DNA from: an uncultured bacterium
GTDB taxonomy: Bacteria; Armatimonadota; UBA5829
Length of the DNA stretch: 64,000 bases
Assembly (NCBI GenBank): GCA_938074205.1
Contig: CALJES010000002.1
Coordinates: forward strand, 186,001 to 250,000
Reading direction: 5' to 3'
The notes under the pieces are model-generated. The model saw only the letters and a program-made list of their open reading frames with translations. It was not told the DNA's origin and did not search any database. Position 1 is the stretch's first letter, and every line of letters starts with the position of its first letter. The translations under genes and the position numbers were made by a program. Shown one piece after another: positions 43,099-51,467 of the stretch.

Positions 43099-43116
43099 CT
43101 TTAGTTGTCGCTAAAG
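43099..43116. promoter_or_regulatory. Inverted repeat at the transcription start, possible operator
   Basis: CTTTAGTTGTCGCTAAAG, two perfect 6-base arms around 6 bases, overlaps the end of the -10 and the expected start point. It is well placed for a repressor, or could form a 5'-end hairpin in the RNA. Confidence 0.5.
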
Positions 43117-43143
43117 TATAAGATTGCTCGCTCGCATTGTCAA
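43115..43143 (-). promoter_or_regulatory. Near-consensus promoter of the homocysteine methyltransferase gene
   Basis: On the minus strand TTGACA (43138-43143), a 17-base spacer and TATACT (43115-43120), giving a leader of about 28 bases. Confidence 0.85.
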
Positions 43144-43279
43144 AAGCTTGGACCTGAAATTTGCTAGCCAACTCTTCAAAGACTCCTGGCCTTTTCTCGA
43201 CGTGTTTCAAAGTTTGTCCGTGTAATTCGATGGGAATACTTTACTTGCACTTTATAGGTGTCTCAATACGAGGTGGAGT

Positions 43280-43909
43280 ATGAATGTCAACGTTCTAGTG
43301 ATATTCTATAGTCGCTATGGAAACACGAGGCTGCTGGCGGATGCTGTTGCTGATGGAGCTCGTCAAGCAGGAGCTGAAGTCCGAGTGCGTCGAGTTATCG
43401 ACTTGGCACCTGAAAACGTTATGCGCCAGGACCAGGATTGGTGGACTGCACGTACTCAGATGTCACAAATCTACGCAGAGCCGACGGAAGACGATCTTTT
43501 GTGGGCTGACGCCGTCATATTCGGCTGTCCAACCCGGTTTGGTTCTCCGCCTGCTGAATTGAAGCTTTTCATCGACAAGCTGGGTTCTCTTTGGGTACAG
43601 GGGAAGCTAGTGGACAAGATCGGCTCAGCTTTCGTCACCACGGGTACTGTTCACGGCGGAAACGAGATTACTGTGCACTCTCTGCTTACAACAATGATGC
43701 ACTTCGGTATGATCATCGTCCCGCCCGGATATGCTGATTCCTCTGTGTTTATTGCGGGCTGCCCATATGGCGCAAGTGCAGTGACGGGTCCCGAAAGCGA
43801 CAAGCCGCCGACCGAGGCTGATATCGCGGCAGCACATTTTCAGGGTAGGCGTGTTGCTGAACGCGCTTTGGTGTTTAAAGTAGGCAAGACTTCGCTTACA
43901 TCCGAGTGA
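43280..43909 (+). CDS. wrbA: WrbA-type NAD(P)H:quinone oxidoreductase
   Basis: A 209-residue flavodoxin-fold FMN protein that reduces quinones by two electrons, limiting redox stress. It has the FMN phosphate loop YSRYGNTRLLADAV, the GCPTRFGSPPAELKLFID segment, TTGTVHGGNE and the later MIIVPPGYAD. GAGGTGGAG lies just before the ATG. It is transcribed divergently from the homocysteine methyltransferase gene. Confidence 0.93.
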   Translation: MNVNVLVIFYSRYGNTRLLADAVADGARQAGAEVRVRRVIDLAPENVMRQDQDWWTARTQMSQIYAEPTEDDLLWADAVIFGCPTRFGSPPAELKLFIDKLGSLWVQGKLVDKIGSAFVTTGTVHGGNEITVHSLLTTMMHFGMIIVPPGYADSSVFIAGCPYGASAVTGPESDKPPTEADIAAAHFQGRRVAERALVFKVGKTSLTSE

Positions 43910-44091
43910 GCAAGAACTGACGGGTTCAATAGCAGTTGTTCTGGCTGCCCATTTTGATGTATGCGTGATTGTACGACAATGGGTCGCGGTGCTCATATTT
44001 TTGCATTGCTCTTGACACCATCTCGGGAGTAAAATGCAAGCGTTGAGCTTTGCAGTATGCAGGCAAGGTATTGGGTCAGAGGTACGATAGG

Positions 44092-44856
44092 ATGGGGAGA
44101 CGAAATAAGGGGTTTACCCTGGTAGAACTACTGGTTGTGATTGCGATAATAGCGACACTTGCAGCGATTCTGTTTCCCGTTTTTGTTGCGGCGAGCGAGC
44201 GGAGCAGGGAAGCCTCCTGCAAGTCCAACATGAAACAGTTGGCTATGGCTGTGCAGCTATATCTGGGAGATTGGGATTATTGCTATCCAGATCACACCAG
44301 CGTCGGCTTGCCATACACCGGCCACGTGTATAATAACTCAATCGGCGGCGAATGGATTAAGCAATACGCTCACAGATACATGTCGGTTACTGCCCTTGGC
44401 AAGAGTCCTGCTGGCTTGGGTAAGGTGCTGGGAAAATATCTGAAAAATCTGAACGTTTTCAAGTGTCCCAGCGAGTGGAAAAAGAGACCTTCAAATGTCT
44501 GGGATTGGCTTCCTTACGAGGAGGGGTCCACGTATTACTACAAGCACGCTCTTTGTTTCTATGCCAACTACCATCAGAAGCCTCTTAGAGTGTCGGCAGC
44601 AAAGTATCCTACAAAGGTTGCGATGATGTACGAAGCCGCCTGGCATTCTCGCGGGGTTTGGCCGTTTATATGGGACATAAACTACTGGCGGCAGCAAACG
44701 GAGCGACCCGACGTAATTCGTATCAACTGCATCTTTCTTGATTGCCACGTGGGAACAATCGACCTGCGTTATAACAACATCAGTGCCTACGACGGAAACT
44801 GGTTCTTATTCGTTCACGGGTGGGATCCCACTGTGGGAGGTCGAGACAAACTCTAG
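44092..44856 (+). CDS. Pseudopilin-like protein with prepilin cleavage signal
   Basis: A 254-residue protein beginning [29 protein letters not shown], a type IV prepilin signal cut between G and F by a prepilin peptidase, followed by the hydrophobic assembly helix and a globular domain (SCKSNMKQLAMAVQLYLGDWDYCYP). This resembles the DUF1559-like proteins abundant in Planctomycetes and Armatimonadota, but the usual C-terminal H-x9-DG motif is not clear (FLDCHVGTIDL instead). ATG 44092 has GAGG upstream; an earlier in-frame start would add 14 residues. Function unknown; surface or secretion role. Confidence 0.8.
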   Translation: MGRRNKGFTLVELLVVIAIIATLAAILFPVFVAASERSREASCKSNMKQLAMAVQLYLGDWDYCYPDHTSVGLPYTGHVYNNSIGGEWIKQYAHRYMSVTALGKSPAGLGKVLGKYLKNLNVFKCPSEWKKRPSNVWDWLPYEEGSTYYYKHALCFYANYHQKPLRVSAAKYPTKVAMMYEAAWHSRGVWPFIWDINYWRQQTERPDVIRINCIFLDCHVGTIDLRYNNISAYDGNWFLFVHGWDPTVGGRDKL

Positions 44857-44901
44857 TTTGCGTCGGCTGTCATTTGCTTGATTCCTATTACCACTAGCCC
44901 T

Positions 44902-46317
44902 TCAGGCCTTCAGCACTCTGATTAAGCTGGTATTGCCAGGCACTCCTACGGGCACGCCCGCGATTACGAGAACAGTTTCACCTTTTTTAATAAGTTTTGC
45001 GTCAAGAGAAGCTTCCAGAGCGTTTTCGATCAATGCGTCCGTGTCTCGCGCCATCTCGACGCATATTGCTGTAACACCCCAACACAAAGACAGTCTGCGG
45101 GTTGTATCTTCGCTGGATGCTGCGGCGATAATTTTCGCTTCCGGCCTATACTTAGCAACAAGGCGAGCAGTCGTACCTCCGTAGGTGCACGTGATGATTG
45201 CCGAAACCTTTAGATCTGCAGAGAGTTTTGCCGCTGCCTCACTTATCGCTTCAGTGACATCGTGAGTTGGATACTCCATACGTTGTGCGCAGCAAGCCCT
45301 GTACTCTGGGGACTGCTCTGTTCGCCTTGCTATCGCATCCATCATTTTTACAGCTTCAACTGGGAATGCGCCGACAGCCGTCTCGCCTGATAGCATAGTC
45401 GCGTCTGTACCGTCGATGATGGCGTTTGCCACGTCTGTCACTTCCGCGCGAGTCGGACGAGGATTAGAGATCATTGAATCAAGCATTTGCGTGGCGGTTA
45501 TCACAGGTTTTCCAGCGCGGTTGCAGTGCTTAATAATGGTTTTTTGAATCACAGGCACTTCGTGTATTGGGAGTTCTATTCCAAGATCGCCTCGAGCTAC
45601 CATTACACCGTCGTAAGCTTCGACTATGCTCGAAATGTTTCGAACAGCTTCGCGCCGCTCGATCTTTGCCACCACGGCGGCGCGTTTTCCAACTTCTCGC
45701 ATCACCTTCTTTAGTGGCAAGAGATCGTCGGCGGACCGAACAAACGAACTTGCGACCCAATCTACCCCTTGTTCTAGACCGAAACGCAGGTGTTCCTTGT
45801 CTTCTTCGGTAACTCCAGGAATGTCGAAACTGACCCCCGGAGCCGTAAATCCCTTGCGTGAGCTGAGTTCGCCTCCGATGACTACAGTTGTTGTGATATC
45901 CGTGTCAGTTACGGCTGTAACTCTGAATTCCAGTTTGGCATCGTCTACATAGATCAATTGCCCACTCTTAACCTGCTTGAAAACCTCAGGGTGGGGCAGA
46001 TTCACTTCCTGAGCATTGCCAAGGACCTGCCGTGCAGTAAACACAAACTGCTGACCAGGCTCCAGTTTGACGGGTGAGTTTTCAATGGTGCTAATTCGAA
46101 TCTTGGGTCCCGGCAGGTCCTGCAGGATACCTACGTTGCGGCCAAGCTTCGAGCTTATTTGCCTTATCAGCTTTATCTTTTCGGCGTGTTCTGCATGTGT
46201 CCCGTGAGAGAAGTTCAGCCGAGCTACGTCCATCCCCGCCTGTATCAGCTTCTCTATCATTTCCGGTGATTCAGTAGCCGGCCCGATGGTGCATACGATT
46301 TTCGTCCTACGTGTCAC
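44902..46317 (-). CDS. pyk: Pyruvate kinase
   Basis: Makes pyruvate and ATP from phosphoenolpyruvate in glycolysis. The 471-residue protein has the N-terminal TKIVCTIGPATES and RLNFSHGTHAEH, the active-site IEAYDGVMVARGDLGIELP region with the catalytic lysine in VAKIERREAV, and AVITATQMLDSM-type sequence (PVITATQMLDSM). The regulatory C-domain is complete; no extra PEP-utiliser domain follows. The GTG start overlaps the DUF1638 gene stop by 4 bases. Confidence 0.97.
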   Translation of the reverse strand: MTRRTKIVCTIGPATESPEMIEKLIQAGMDVARLNFSHGTHAEHAEKIKLIRQISSKLGRNVGILQDLPGPKIRISTIENSPVKLEPGQQFVFTARQVLGNAQEVNLPHPEVFKQVKSGQLIYVDDAKLEFRVTAVTDTDITTTVVIGGELSSRKGFTAPGVSFDIPGVTEEDKEHLRFGLEQGVDWVASSFVRSADDLLPLKKVMREVGKRAAVVAKIERREAVRNISSIVEAYDGVMVARGDLGIELPIHEVPVIQKTIIKHCNRAGKPVITATQMLDSMISNPRPTRAEVTDVANAIIDGTDATMLSGETAVGAFPVEAVKMMDAIARRTEQSPEYRACCAQRMEYPTHDVTEAISEAAAKLSADLKVSAIITCTYGGTTARLVAKYRPEAKIIAAASSEDTTRRLSLCWGVTAICVEMARDTDALIENALEASLDAKLIKKGETVLVIAGVPVGVPGNTSLIRVLKA

Positions 46318-47057
46318 TGCTGTCGTCCCTGTCGGACTATTGTACCGTCGTACGCTTCGAGAATTGAACTTCTAGGCTGTACGATAAGAAACTCGTCTTC
46401 GTTCCAGTCGGCGCAGGCGAGTCGATTGAGCAGACTCGTATCGCCTTCAATCTCAGCATATTCCCAACCTCTTTCTGCGGCAAGGTCCCGTGTGAACCGG
46501 CGGTAAGCATCTATGTTACCTAGCCCTGTGTTTATAAAGGCCGCCCGGGTATAATGTTTCATCCACAGTGATTCCTGTTGTATCAGAAAGCGCGCGTTGT
46601 CCTCTCCGTATTTCCTTGCGTATTCCTCAAACCTTTCCTGTGTGAGCTTTGCGTATGCGTTATCGATAACCTCTTGCTGCACTTCGCCTATCTTGCGCTC
46701 GATCCAACCAGGGCTGTAATAATATGTTCCAGGATGTTGGGAGAACTCTTCGTTGTAGCGCTTGCGCGAACCGAGCAGCAGTGTTATGCAGTCGTGTGCT
46801 CGCGGAATGACGAGTGGAATGTGTTCTGTGCGAATTCCTACCGTCCCTCGGCTGCAAAGACCATAGCACAGTGCTATGAAGTCATATCGTTCGGAACGAG
46901 TGGCACTAACCTCTTTCTGTAGTTCTTTGCGCAGCTCCTCAGGTGTGTCGTGCAGTCCGAATGGCATCAGCGTGAGATCTACAACGTGGGGACTAACTGC
47001 CCCGGCTAACATGAGTTCGCGGGCGAATACTTCACACGCGATTATTCTAATTCTCAT
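46314..47057 (-). CDS. DUF1638-family protein
   Basis: A 247-residue cytoplasmic protein with the DUF1638 pattern: IRIIACEVFARELM start, FIALCYGLCSRG, IPRAHDCITLLLGSR and TYYYSPGWIE. The family occurs with corrinoid and methyltransferase systems in anaerobes, but no reaction is established. Conserved Cys and His suggest metal or thiol chemistry. The ATG at 47057 is preferred because a -10 ends exactly six bases upstream. Coupled to pyk (GTGA overlap). Confidence 0.8.
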   Translation of the reverse strand: MRIRIIACEVFARELMLAGAVSPHVVDLTLMPFGLHDTPEELRKELQKEVSATRSERYDFIALCYGLCSRGTVGIRTEHIPLVIPRAHDCITLLLGSRKRYNEEFSQHPGTYYYSPGWIERKIGEVQQEVIDNAYAKLTQERFEEYARKYGEDNARFLIQQESLWMKHYTRAAFINTGLGNIDAYRRFTRDLAAERGWEYAEIEGDTSLLNRLACADWNEDEFLIVQPRSSILEAYDGTIVRQGRQQ

Positions 47058-47063
47058 AGCCTC

Positions 47064-47093
47064 ATTGTAATTGCTATGGAAACTCAGCGTCAA
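47064..47093 (-). promoter_or_regulatory. Promoter of DUF1638-pyk, probably leaderless
   Basis: On the minus strand TTGACG (47088-47093), an 18-base spacer and TACAAT (47064-47069), followed by six bases and the ATG. The -35 overlaps the end of the epimerase gene. Confidence 0.6.
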
Positions 47094-48025
47094 CGCAGCG
47101 GTTCTATGGAAAATGTTGCCGAGAAGAACATCGCCTTACCCGGCTGAAGTATTCTGATAGCATCCGTCTTTTCCCAATCGGGATGATTAAGGTTCATAAA
47201 CGCTCCCAAACCACGGGTCCACGGTTCTATACATACAAACTCAGAGTTGTCGGGAGCATACACTACCAAAAATTCCGTATTCAGGTCAAAATCAACGTGG
47301 ACAACCCTCCTAGCTTGCTTATCTACTAGAGACATTCTTGTGCCTACCAATCCAGTATAGAGGTTGTCATAGGAAACCCCCGTGGCCAGCTTCAACACAC
47401 CATCAAAATCCCTTGTCTCGCCTGTCGGTAAAACTGTGTCGGGAGTAAGTATAATCTCTTTCGTAGCAGGCAATCTTATTTCCACGTCGGTTCTATCAGG
47501 ATTTGAAACCCTGAAGTAAGGGTGATAGCCGAACGCAACAGGGGCAGGTCGGGTATCGGCATTGACGATACGTGCCCACAAATCTATTCTGTCGGGCTTA
47601 GCGGTGAAACTCTGTGTAAGCCGAACCTCAAACGGGTAGTTTTCCTCAAGGACTTGTTCCGGTATCTGCATATCATAAGTCGCTGTGACGAGATAGGGGG
47701 TTTCCATTAATCCAGTTCGTTCGAAGAGCGATTTGAACACGATACCGTGGTTCGGCATTTGATACAACCGATTCGTTCCGTAGATGCGATATGGTCCGAG
47801 CACGGGTTTTTCTCCTGACAATTCCCAAGTTCGCCCCACCGCCGGAAATAGTATTGGATTTCCTCCCCCTGTGATCTTACTTGCTGATTCGGGTAGTTCG
47901 GGCGGACAGTACATCAGTTCTGCGTTGTCCACTATCCAGGATATCAGGTTGCAGCCCCAAGTGCGCGCTACCGCACATCGGCATCCACTGACTAGCCGAT
48001 ACTCGTCTATAACGTGCTCGCTCAT
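47090..48025 (-). CDS. Aldose 1-epimerase family protein
   Basis: A 311-residue beta-sandwich mutarotase-like protein that interconverts alpha and beta anomers of a sugar. It has NPILFPAVGRTW near the start, the catalytic histidine region FGYHPYFRV and PNHGIVF, and a late catalytic Glu in VCIEPWTRGLGAFMN. The ATG at 48025 has GGGGAGG 8 bases upstream. It lies 32 bases before the DUF1638-pyk pair. Sugar specificity unknown. Confidence 0.85.
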   Translation of the reverse strand: MSEHVIDEYRLVSGCRCAVARTWGCNLISWIVDNAELMYCPPELPESASKITGGGNPILFPAVGRTWELSGEKPVLGPYRIYGTNRLYQMPNHGIVFKSLFERTGLMETPYLVTATYDMQIPEQVLEENYPFEVRLTQSFTAKPDRIDLWARIVNADTRPAPVAFGYHPYFRVSNPDRTDVEIRLPATKEIILTPDTVLPTGETRDFDGVLKLATGVSYDNLYTGLVGTRMSLVDKQARRVVHVDFDLNTEFLVVYAPDNSEFVCIEPWTRGLGAFMNLNHPDWEKTDAIRILQPGKAMFFSATFSIEPLR

Positions 48026-48134
48026 CGTGAGTCGCCTCCCCAAAATATCATAACACGGCTTTCTATTTTACATTATCGATTTACGTTTGTGCCGGTCCTA
48101 CCTACACACGGCTTGTCGATCGAAAACTAATTCG

Positions 48135-48143
48135 TGATATAAT
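48135..48143 (+). promoter_or_regulatory. Extended -10 promoter of dedA
   Basis: TGATATAAT is a perfect extended -10 element. A TTGTCG lies 19 bases upstream. The SD GGAGG follows at 48171-48175. Confidence 0.6.
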
Positions 48144-48185
48144 GCCCGAAAACCGGTATTTGAACAGTGCGGAGGCATTCGTTAT

Positions 48186-48809
48186 TTGGATCACTTATTG
48201 CACGCAGTTACGACCTGGATAACGGTCAACATAACAAATCTTGGTTATCTTGGCATAGTGATTATGATGGGGATCGAAAGCGCCTGTATACCTCTGCCTA
48301 GCGAGGTAATAATGCCATTTGGTGGTTATCTCGTTTACAGGGACCCATCTCGATTCAACATATGGCTGATGGGAGCTGCCGGTGCACTTGGGTGCGTGTG
48401 GGGATCGGTGGTAGCCTACTGGGTCGGCTCGTATGGCGGCCGGCCGTTCATTGAAAAATATGGCAAGTACGTGCTCATTAGGCGCAAGGACCTTGACAAA
48501 GCCGATGCGTTCTTTGCGAAGTACGGCGACGCTGCGATATTCATAAGTCGTCTACTGCCGGTGATTCGGACTTTTATCTCGTTTCCAGCTGGCATAGCAC
48601 GCATGCGGTTCGGAAGATTTGTGGTCTACACGTTTTTGGGCTCTTTTCCGTGGTGTTTGGGACTAGCTTACCTAGGGAAGATACTTGGCAAGCAGTGGGA
48701 TACCAGACTGCGTACCTATTTTCATAAGGCAGACGTGATCGTCGTTGCGGTTATTCTAATTTTGGTTGCCCTCTACATCTATCACCACATCAAGTCAGAC
48801 AAAGAATAG
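48186..48809 (+). CDS. DedA-family membrane protein
   Basis: A 207-residue inner-membrane protein of the DedA/SNARE-associated (VTT) family, related to scramblases or flippases of undecaprenyl phosphate and other lipids. It shows several hydrophobic helices, the GIESACIPLPSEVIMPFGGYLV motif, the conserved-Arg segment FISRLLPVIRTFISFPAGIARM, and a final helix VIVVAVILILVALYIY. TTG 48186 is supported by GGAGG 10 bases upstream. Confidence 0.9.
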   Translation: MDHLLHAVTTWITVNITNLGYLGIVIMMGIESACIPLPSEVIMPFGGYLVYRDPSRFNIWLMGAAGALGCVWGSVVAYWVGSYGGRPFIEKYGKYVLIRRKDLDKADAFFAKYGDAAIFISRLLPVIRTFISFPAGIARMRFGRFVVYTFLGSFPWCLGLAYLGKILGKQWDTRLRTYFHKADVIVVAVILILVALYIYHHIKSDKE

Positions 48810-48820
48810 CCGTTAAACGA

Positions 48821-48854
48821 GAGACGGCGGCCACATCCGTGCGACCGCCGTCTC
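48821..48854. terminator. Two-way hairpin between dedA and mraZ
   Basis: A perfect 10-bp stem (GAGACGGCGG with CCGCCGTCTC) with a 14-base loop lies between two convergent genes. No long T-run is visible on either side. Confidence 0.65.
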
Positions 48855-48878
48855 CCTACTGCCTTGCTCTTAGGTCAG

Positions 48879-49316
48879 TTATCGCGGTTCTGCGACTTCC
48901 ATGCCCAGTTCCGCAATAACATCGTCAGTAAGCGATTTGTTGAACGCGTCCCACCTCGACTTTTCCCACACCTCTATCTTGTCGGTGAGACCTATAAGCC
49001 AAACGTTGTCTCCCGGCTTTATTCCTGCGTGCTGCATCAGCATCGGGGGAATCGCAATTCTCCCCTGCCTGTCCGGGCTGCATTCGGCCGCAGCACCCAA
49101 GAAGAATCTTTCCAGCTTGAGAGCACGCTCGTCCCATAGAGATTTCGGAGTTAGTGTTTCCTGGACTCTTGGCCACGTTGCCTGTGAGAATATCCAAAGG
49201 CAGCCGTGGAGGCCCCTGGTTATGTAGAACTTGTCTCCAAGCTTCTGCCGCAGACGCGCGGGAATCACCGTTCGTCCCTTGTCGTCGACAGTATGCTCGT
49301 ATGCGCCGGAGAACAT
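48879..49316 (-). CDS. mraZ: Transcriptional regulator MraZ
   Basis: A 145-residue DNA-binding protein of two tandem SpoVT-AbrB-like domains (MFSGAYEHTVDDKGRTVIPARLRQKLG at the start; DRQGRIAIPPMLMQHAGI in the second). MraZ normally heads the division and cell-wall (dcw) cluster and represses it. Here no mraW, ftsL or ftsI follows: the next gene is the convergent dedA. GGAG, in the last codons of the upstream gene, acts as SD, so the two are coupled. Confidence 0.95.
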   Translation of the reverse strand: MFSGAYEHTVDDKGRTVIPARLRQKLGDKFYITRGLHGCLWIFSQATWPRVQETLTPKSLWDERALKLERFFLGAAAECSPDRQGRIAIPPMLMQHAGIKPGDNVWLIGLTDKIEVWEKSRWDAFNKSLTDDVIAELGMEVAEPR

Positions 49317-49319
49317 CGG

Positions 49320-49985
49320 CTACTCCATAAGATTCCTGCTCGTGCAAGCGATCGTGAATGCCATATCGCGTCGCGACTTCCTCCGCACGAGCTTAGCTTG
49401 CCTGGAACCTTTCAAATTTCGTGCGTCTGCGTCAAGAAGAGCACGCACGAAGTCCTTTATCTTTGGTCTACACTTGTCTGCAGTGCAGCTTGGGCAGTAG
49501 TGTCTGATGATCGGACGGGAGCCCCTGCCGTTTACAACTACCATGGTAGGTGGAAACAGAACTCGTTTGCCGCATATTCCACATTGCGGAACAGGCAGCA
49601 TCTTGCTGTGCGTTGCGCGACAAATGTCCGAAATCACATCAACGGCAACTTCGTCAGCCGGATGAACGTATAGCACGTGTTCATAAGTGGCATACAAAGC
49701 CCCAGCTATTTCATCCAAGAGCTCAGCAAACACCGTCTGTACTGCGTAGCTTACAAGCCGACCAGTGGAAAGTTTGCTTGTTTGAGCGACTGCTCCAATT
49801 TCCGCAAAGAACTCGTCGATCTCTTTTCTTTGTGAAGCGCTTGATGCTTCTACAGCGTAGATCGCATGGGCTTCCACGAGTTGCTGTCGGAATGCTGCAC
49901 CGCTCGCGCTTGTTGTGGGCTCATATGTTACCGTATCACCACTTTGTTTGCTCAGCGAACAGGAACGCATGGGATTATCTACCAT
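49320..49985 (-). CDS. Zinc-finger protein of unknown function upstream of mraZ
   Basis: A 221-residue soluble protein. The N-terminal two thirds are helical (EAHAIYAVEASSASQRKEIDEFF...SYAVQTVFAELLDEI). The C-terminal part has two Cys pairs, CGICGK and CPSCTADKC, that should bind zinc, followed by a basic tail (RQAKLVRRKSRRD) suited to nucleic acid contact. The family is unknown to me. It has a perfect consensus promoter and ends 3 bases before mraZ. Confidence 0.6.
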   Translation of the reverse strand: MVDNPMRSCSLSKQSGDTVTYEPTTSASGAAFRQQLVEAHAIYAVEASSASQRKEIDEFFAEIGAVAQTSKLSTGRLVSYAVQTVFAELLDEIAGALYATYEHVLYVHPADEVAVDVISDICRATHSKMLPVPQCGICGKRVLFPPTMVVVNGRGSRPIIRHYCPSCTADKCRPKIKDFVRALLDADARNLKGSRQAKLVRRKSRRDMAFTIACTSRNLME

Positions 49986-50008
49986 TTCATACCACTACTT
50001 ACCCCAGA

Positions 50009-50037
50009 ATTATATTTCGTTACCACATGCCTGTCAA
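50009..50037 (-). promoter_or_regulatory. Perfect consensus promoter of the zinc-finger gene and mraZ
   Basis: On the minus strand TTGACA (50032-50037), a 17-base spacer and TATAAT (50009-50014), with a leader of about 17 bases. Confidence 0.9.
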
Positions 50038-50138
50038 TAGGTTGCGTGGAAATTTTTTCTGGTGTTTTTTCGTGCTAGAATTGCAAGTGAGAAGGTTGGC
50101 TCGGCAAGACTAGCACAGAATCTGAAGGGAGAAAGAAA

Positions 50139-51356
50139 ATGCCCAAGTTAGCCGCTCTAGGAGGTACACCGGTTGTAGAAAACGGAATCCGCATCAAGTG
50201 GCCCGAAATTGGTCCGGAAGAGCGCGAAGCTATCTTGGCTACATTGGAGCGCGGGGAATGGTGCAGACTTTGGTCTGATGAATGCTCTGAGGCATCCTTG
50301 TTCGAGGCGGAGTGGGCTCGTTACCACGATGCGCGTTTCTGTGTAGCAATGGCAAATGGCACGGTAGCATTGATGTGTGCATTTCGGGCTCTAGGGGTTT
50401 GGCACGGAAACGAGGTCATAGTGCCCGCGGTAACATTTGTTGCTACTGCTGATGCGGTAGGTTTGTGCGGCGCGACACCTGTGTTTGTTGACATTGATCC
50501 GGACACATACCAGATAGATCCTGCAGCCATTGAGTCTGCAATTACCGAACGCACAAAAGCGATTTGTGTCGTTCATTACGCCGGCTACCCGGCAGACCTG
50601 GATCGCATTAGAGAACTCTCTGAGCGAACAGGATTGCCGGTGGTCGAAGATTGTGCTCACGCACACGGCACGGAGTGGCGCGGCCGCAAAGTTGGAGCCC
50701 ATATAACTCTTGGCTGTTTCAGTTTCCAGCAGTCGAAAAGTCTTACTGCAGGTGAGGGTGGGGCGGTTATTACTGACTCTCAAGAACTTGCTGACCTCCT
50801 TTGGGCTGTGCACAACGTTGGACGCACGCGCGATGCAGCGCGGTACACTCACACATCCCTCGGCGGAAACTTCAGGATGAGTGAGTGGCAGGCGACAGTC
50901 CTGCGGTCTCAGCTTGCCAGACTGCAAGAGCAGACTGAGCGCCGCATGAGGAGCGCTCAGATAATCGCGGAAGGTTTAGCTCAAATAGAGGGCCTGTCGG
51001 TGCTGAAACCGGACAGCCGCATTACTCAGAGAGGGTTCTATTTCTTTATTATTCGCTACGAATCGTCGAAGTGGGATGGTGTTCATAGAGACGTTTTTCT
51101 TAAGGCGCTGCAAGCGGAAGGTATTCCCTGCGGTACCGCCTACGGGTGGCCTGTCTATAAGAATCCGAGTTATGCTTCAGGTAGCGTGCCACACAAGGTT
51201 GCGGGATGCCCCAATGCAGATCGGATTACCGCTGAAGAACAGATTGCAATGTCGAATCACCTATTGCTAGATACTCAAAATGCACGTCTACTGGTAGAAG
51301 CTTGCGCCAAAATTAGAGAGAGTATCGAAGAACTCCATCGACTTGTTCAAAACTAG
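50139..51356 (+). CDS. DegT/DnrJ/EryC1/StrS-family aminotransferase
   Basis: A 405-residue PLP-dependent sugar aminotransferase. It has the start PKLAALGGTPVVENGIR, the aspartate region VVEDCAHAHG, and the PLP lysine in FQQSKSLTAGEGGAVIT, then GGNFRMSEWQA. Enzymes of this family make amino sugars for glycans or antibiotics, or act on inositol-like compounds; the substrate is open. GAAGGGAGAAAG lies before the ATG. No nucleotide-sugar genes are adjacent. Confidence 0.88.
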   Translation: MPKLAALGGTPVVENGIRIKWPEIGPEEREAILATLERGEWCRLWSDECSEASLFEAEWARYHDARFCVAMANGTVALMCAFRALGVWHGNEVIVPAVTFVATADAVGLCGATPVFVDIDPDTYQIDPAAIESAITERTKAICVVHYAGYPADLDRIRELSERTGLPVVEDCAHAHGTEWRGRKVGAHITLGCFSFQQSKSLTAGEGGAVITDSQELADLLWAVHNVGRTRDAARYTHTSLGGNFRMSEWQATVLRSQLARLQEQTERRMRSAQIIAEGLAQIEGLSVLKPDSRITQRGFYFFIIRYESSKWDGVHRDVFLKALQAEGIPCGTAYGWPVYKNPSYASGSVPHKVAGCPNADRITAEEQIAMSNHLLLDTQNARLLVEACAKIRESIEELHRLVQN

Positions 51357-51412
51357 GTGGTGGTTTACAACTGGAGGGACTACAAATTAGTACCAATCGC
51401 CCGAAAATAATG

Positions 51413-51418
51413 TATAAT
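51413..51418 (+). promoter_or_regulatory. -10 element of the second pseudopilin gene
   Basis: A perfect TATAAT preceded by TG; the -35 is poor (GTACCA at 17 bases). It lies 49 bases before the ATG at 51468. Confidence 0.5.
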
Positions 51419-51467
51419 ACAGTGGGACTGGTAATTAGCTTATCACCAGGTGGGAGGTGGGTTTGCA

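Noticed and set aside
50002-50037. Possible MraZ-type TGGGN direct repeats near the zinc-finger/mraZ promoter
   Set aside because: The TGGGG and GTGGT elements are not at the 10-base spacing known for MraZ sites, and only partial copies occur.
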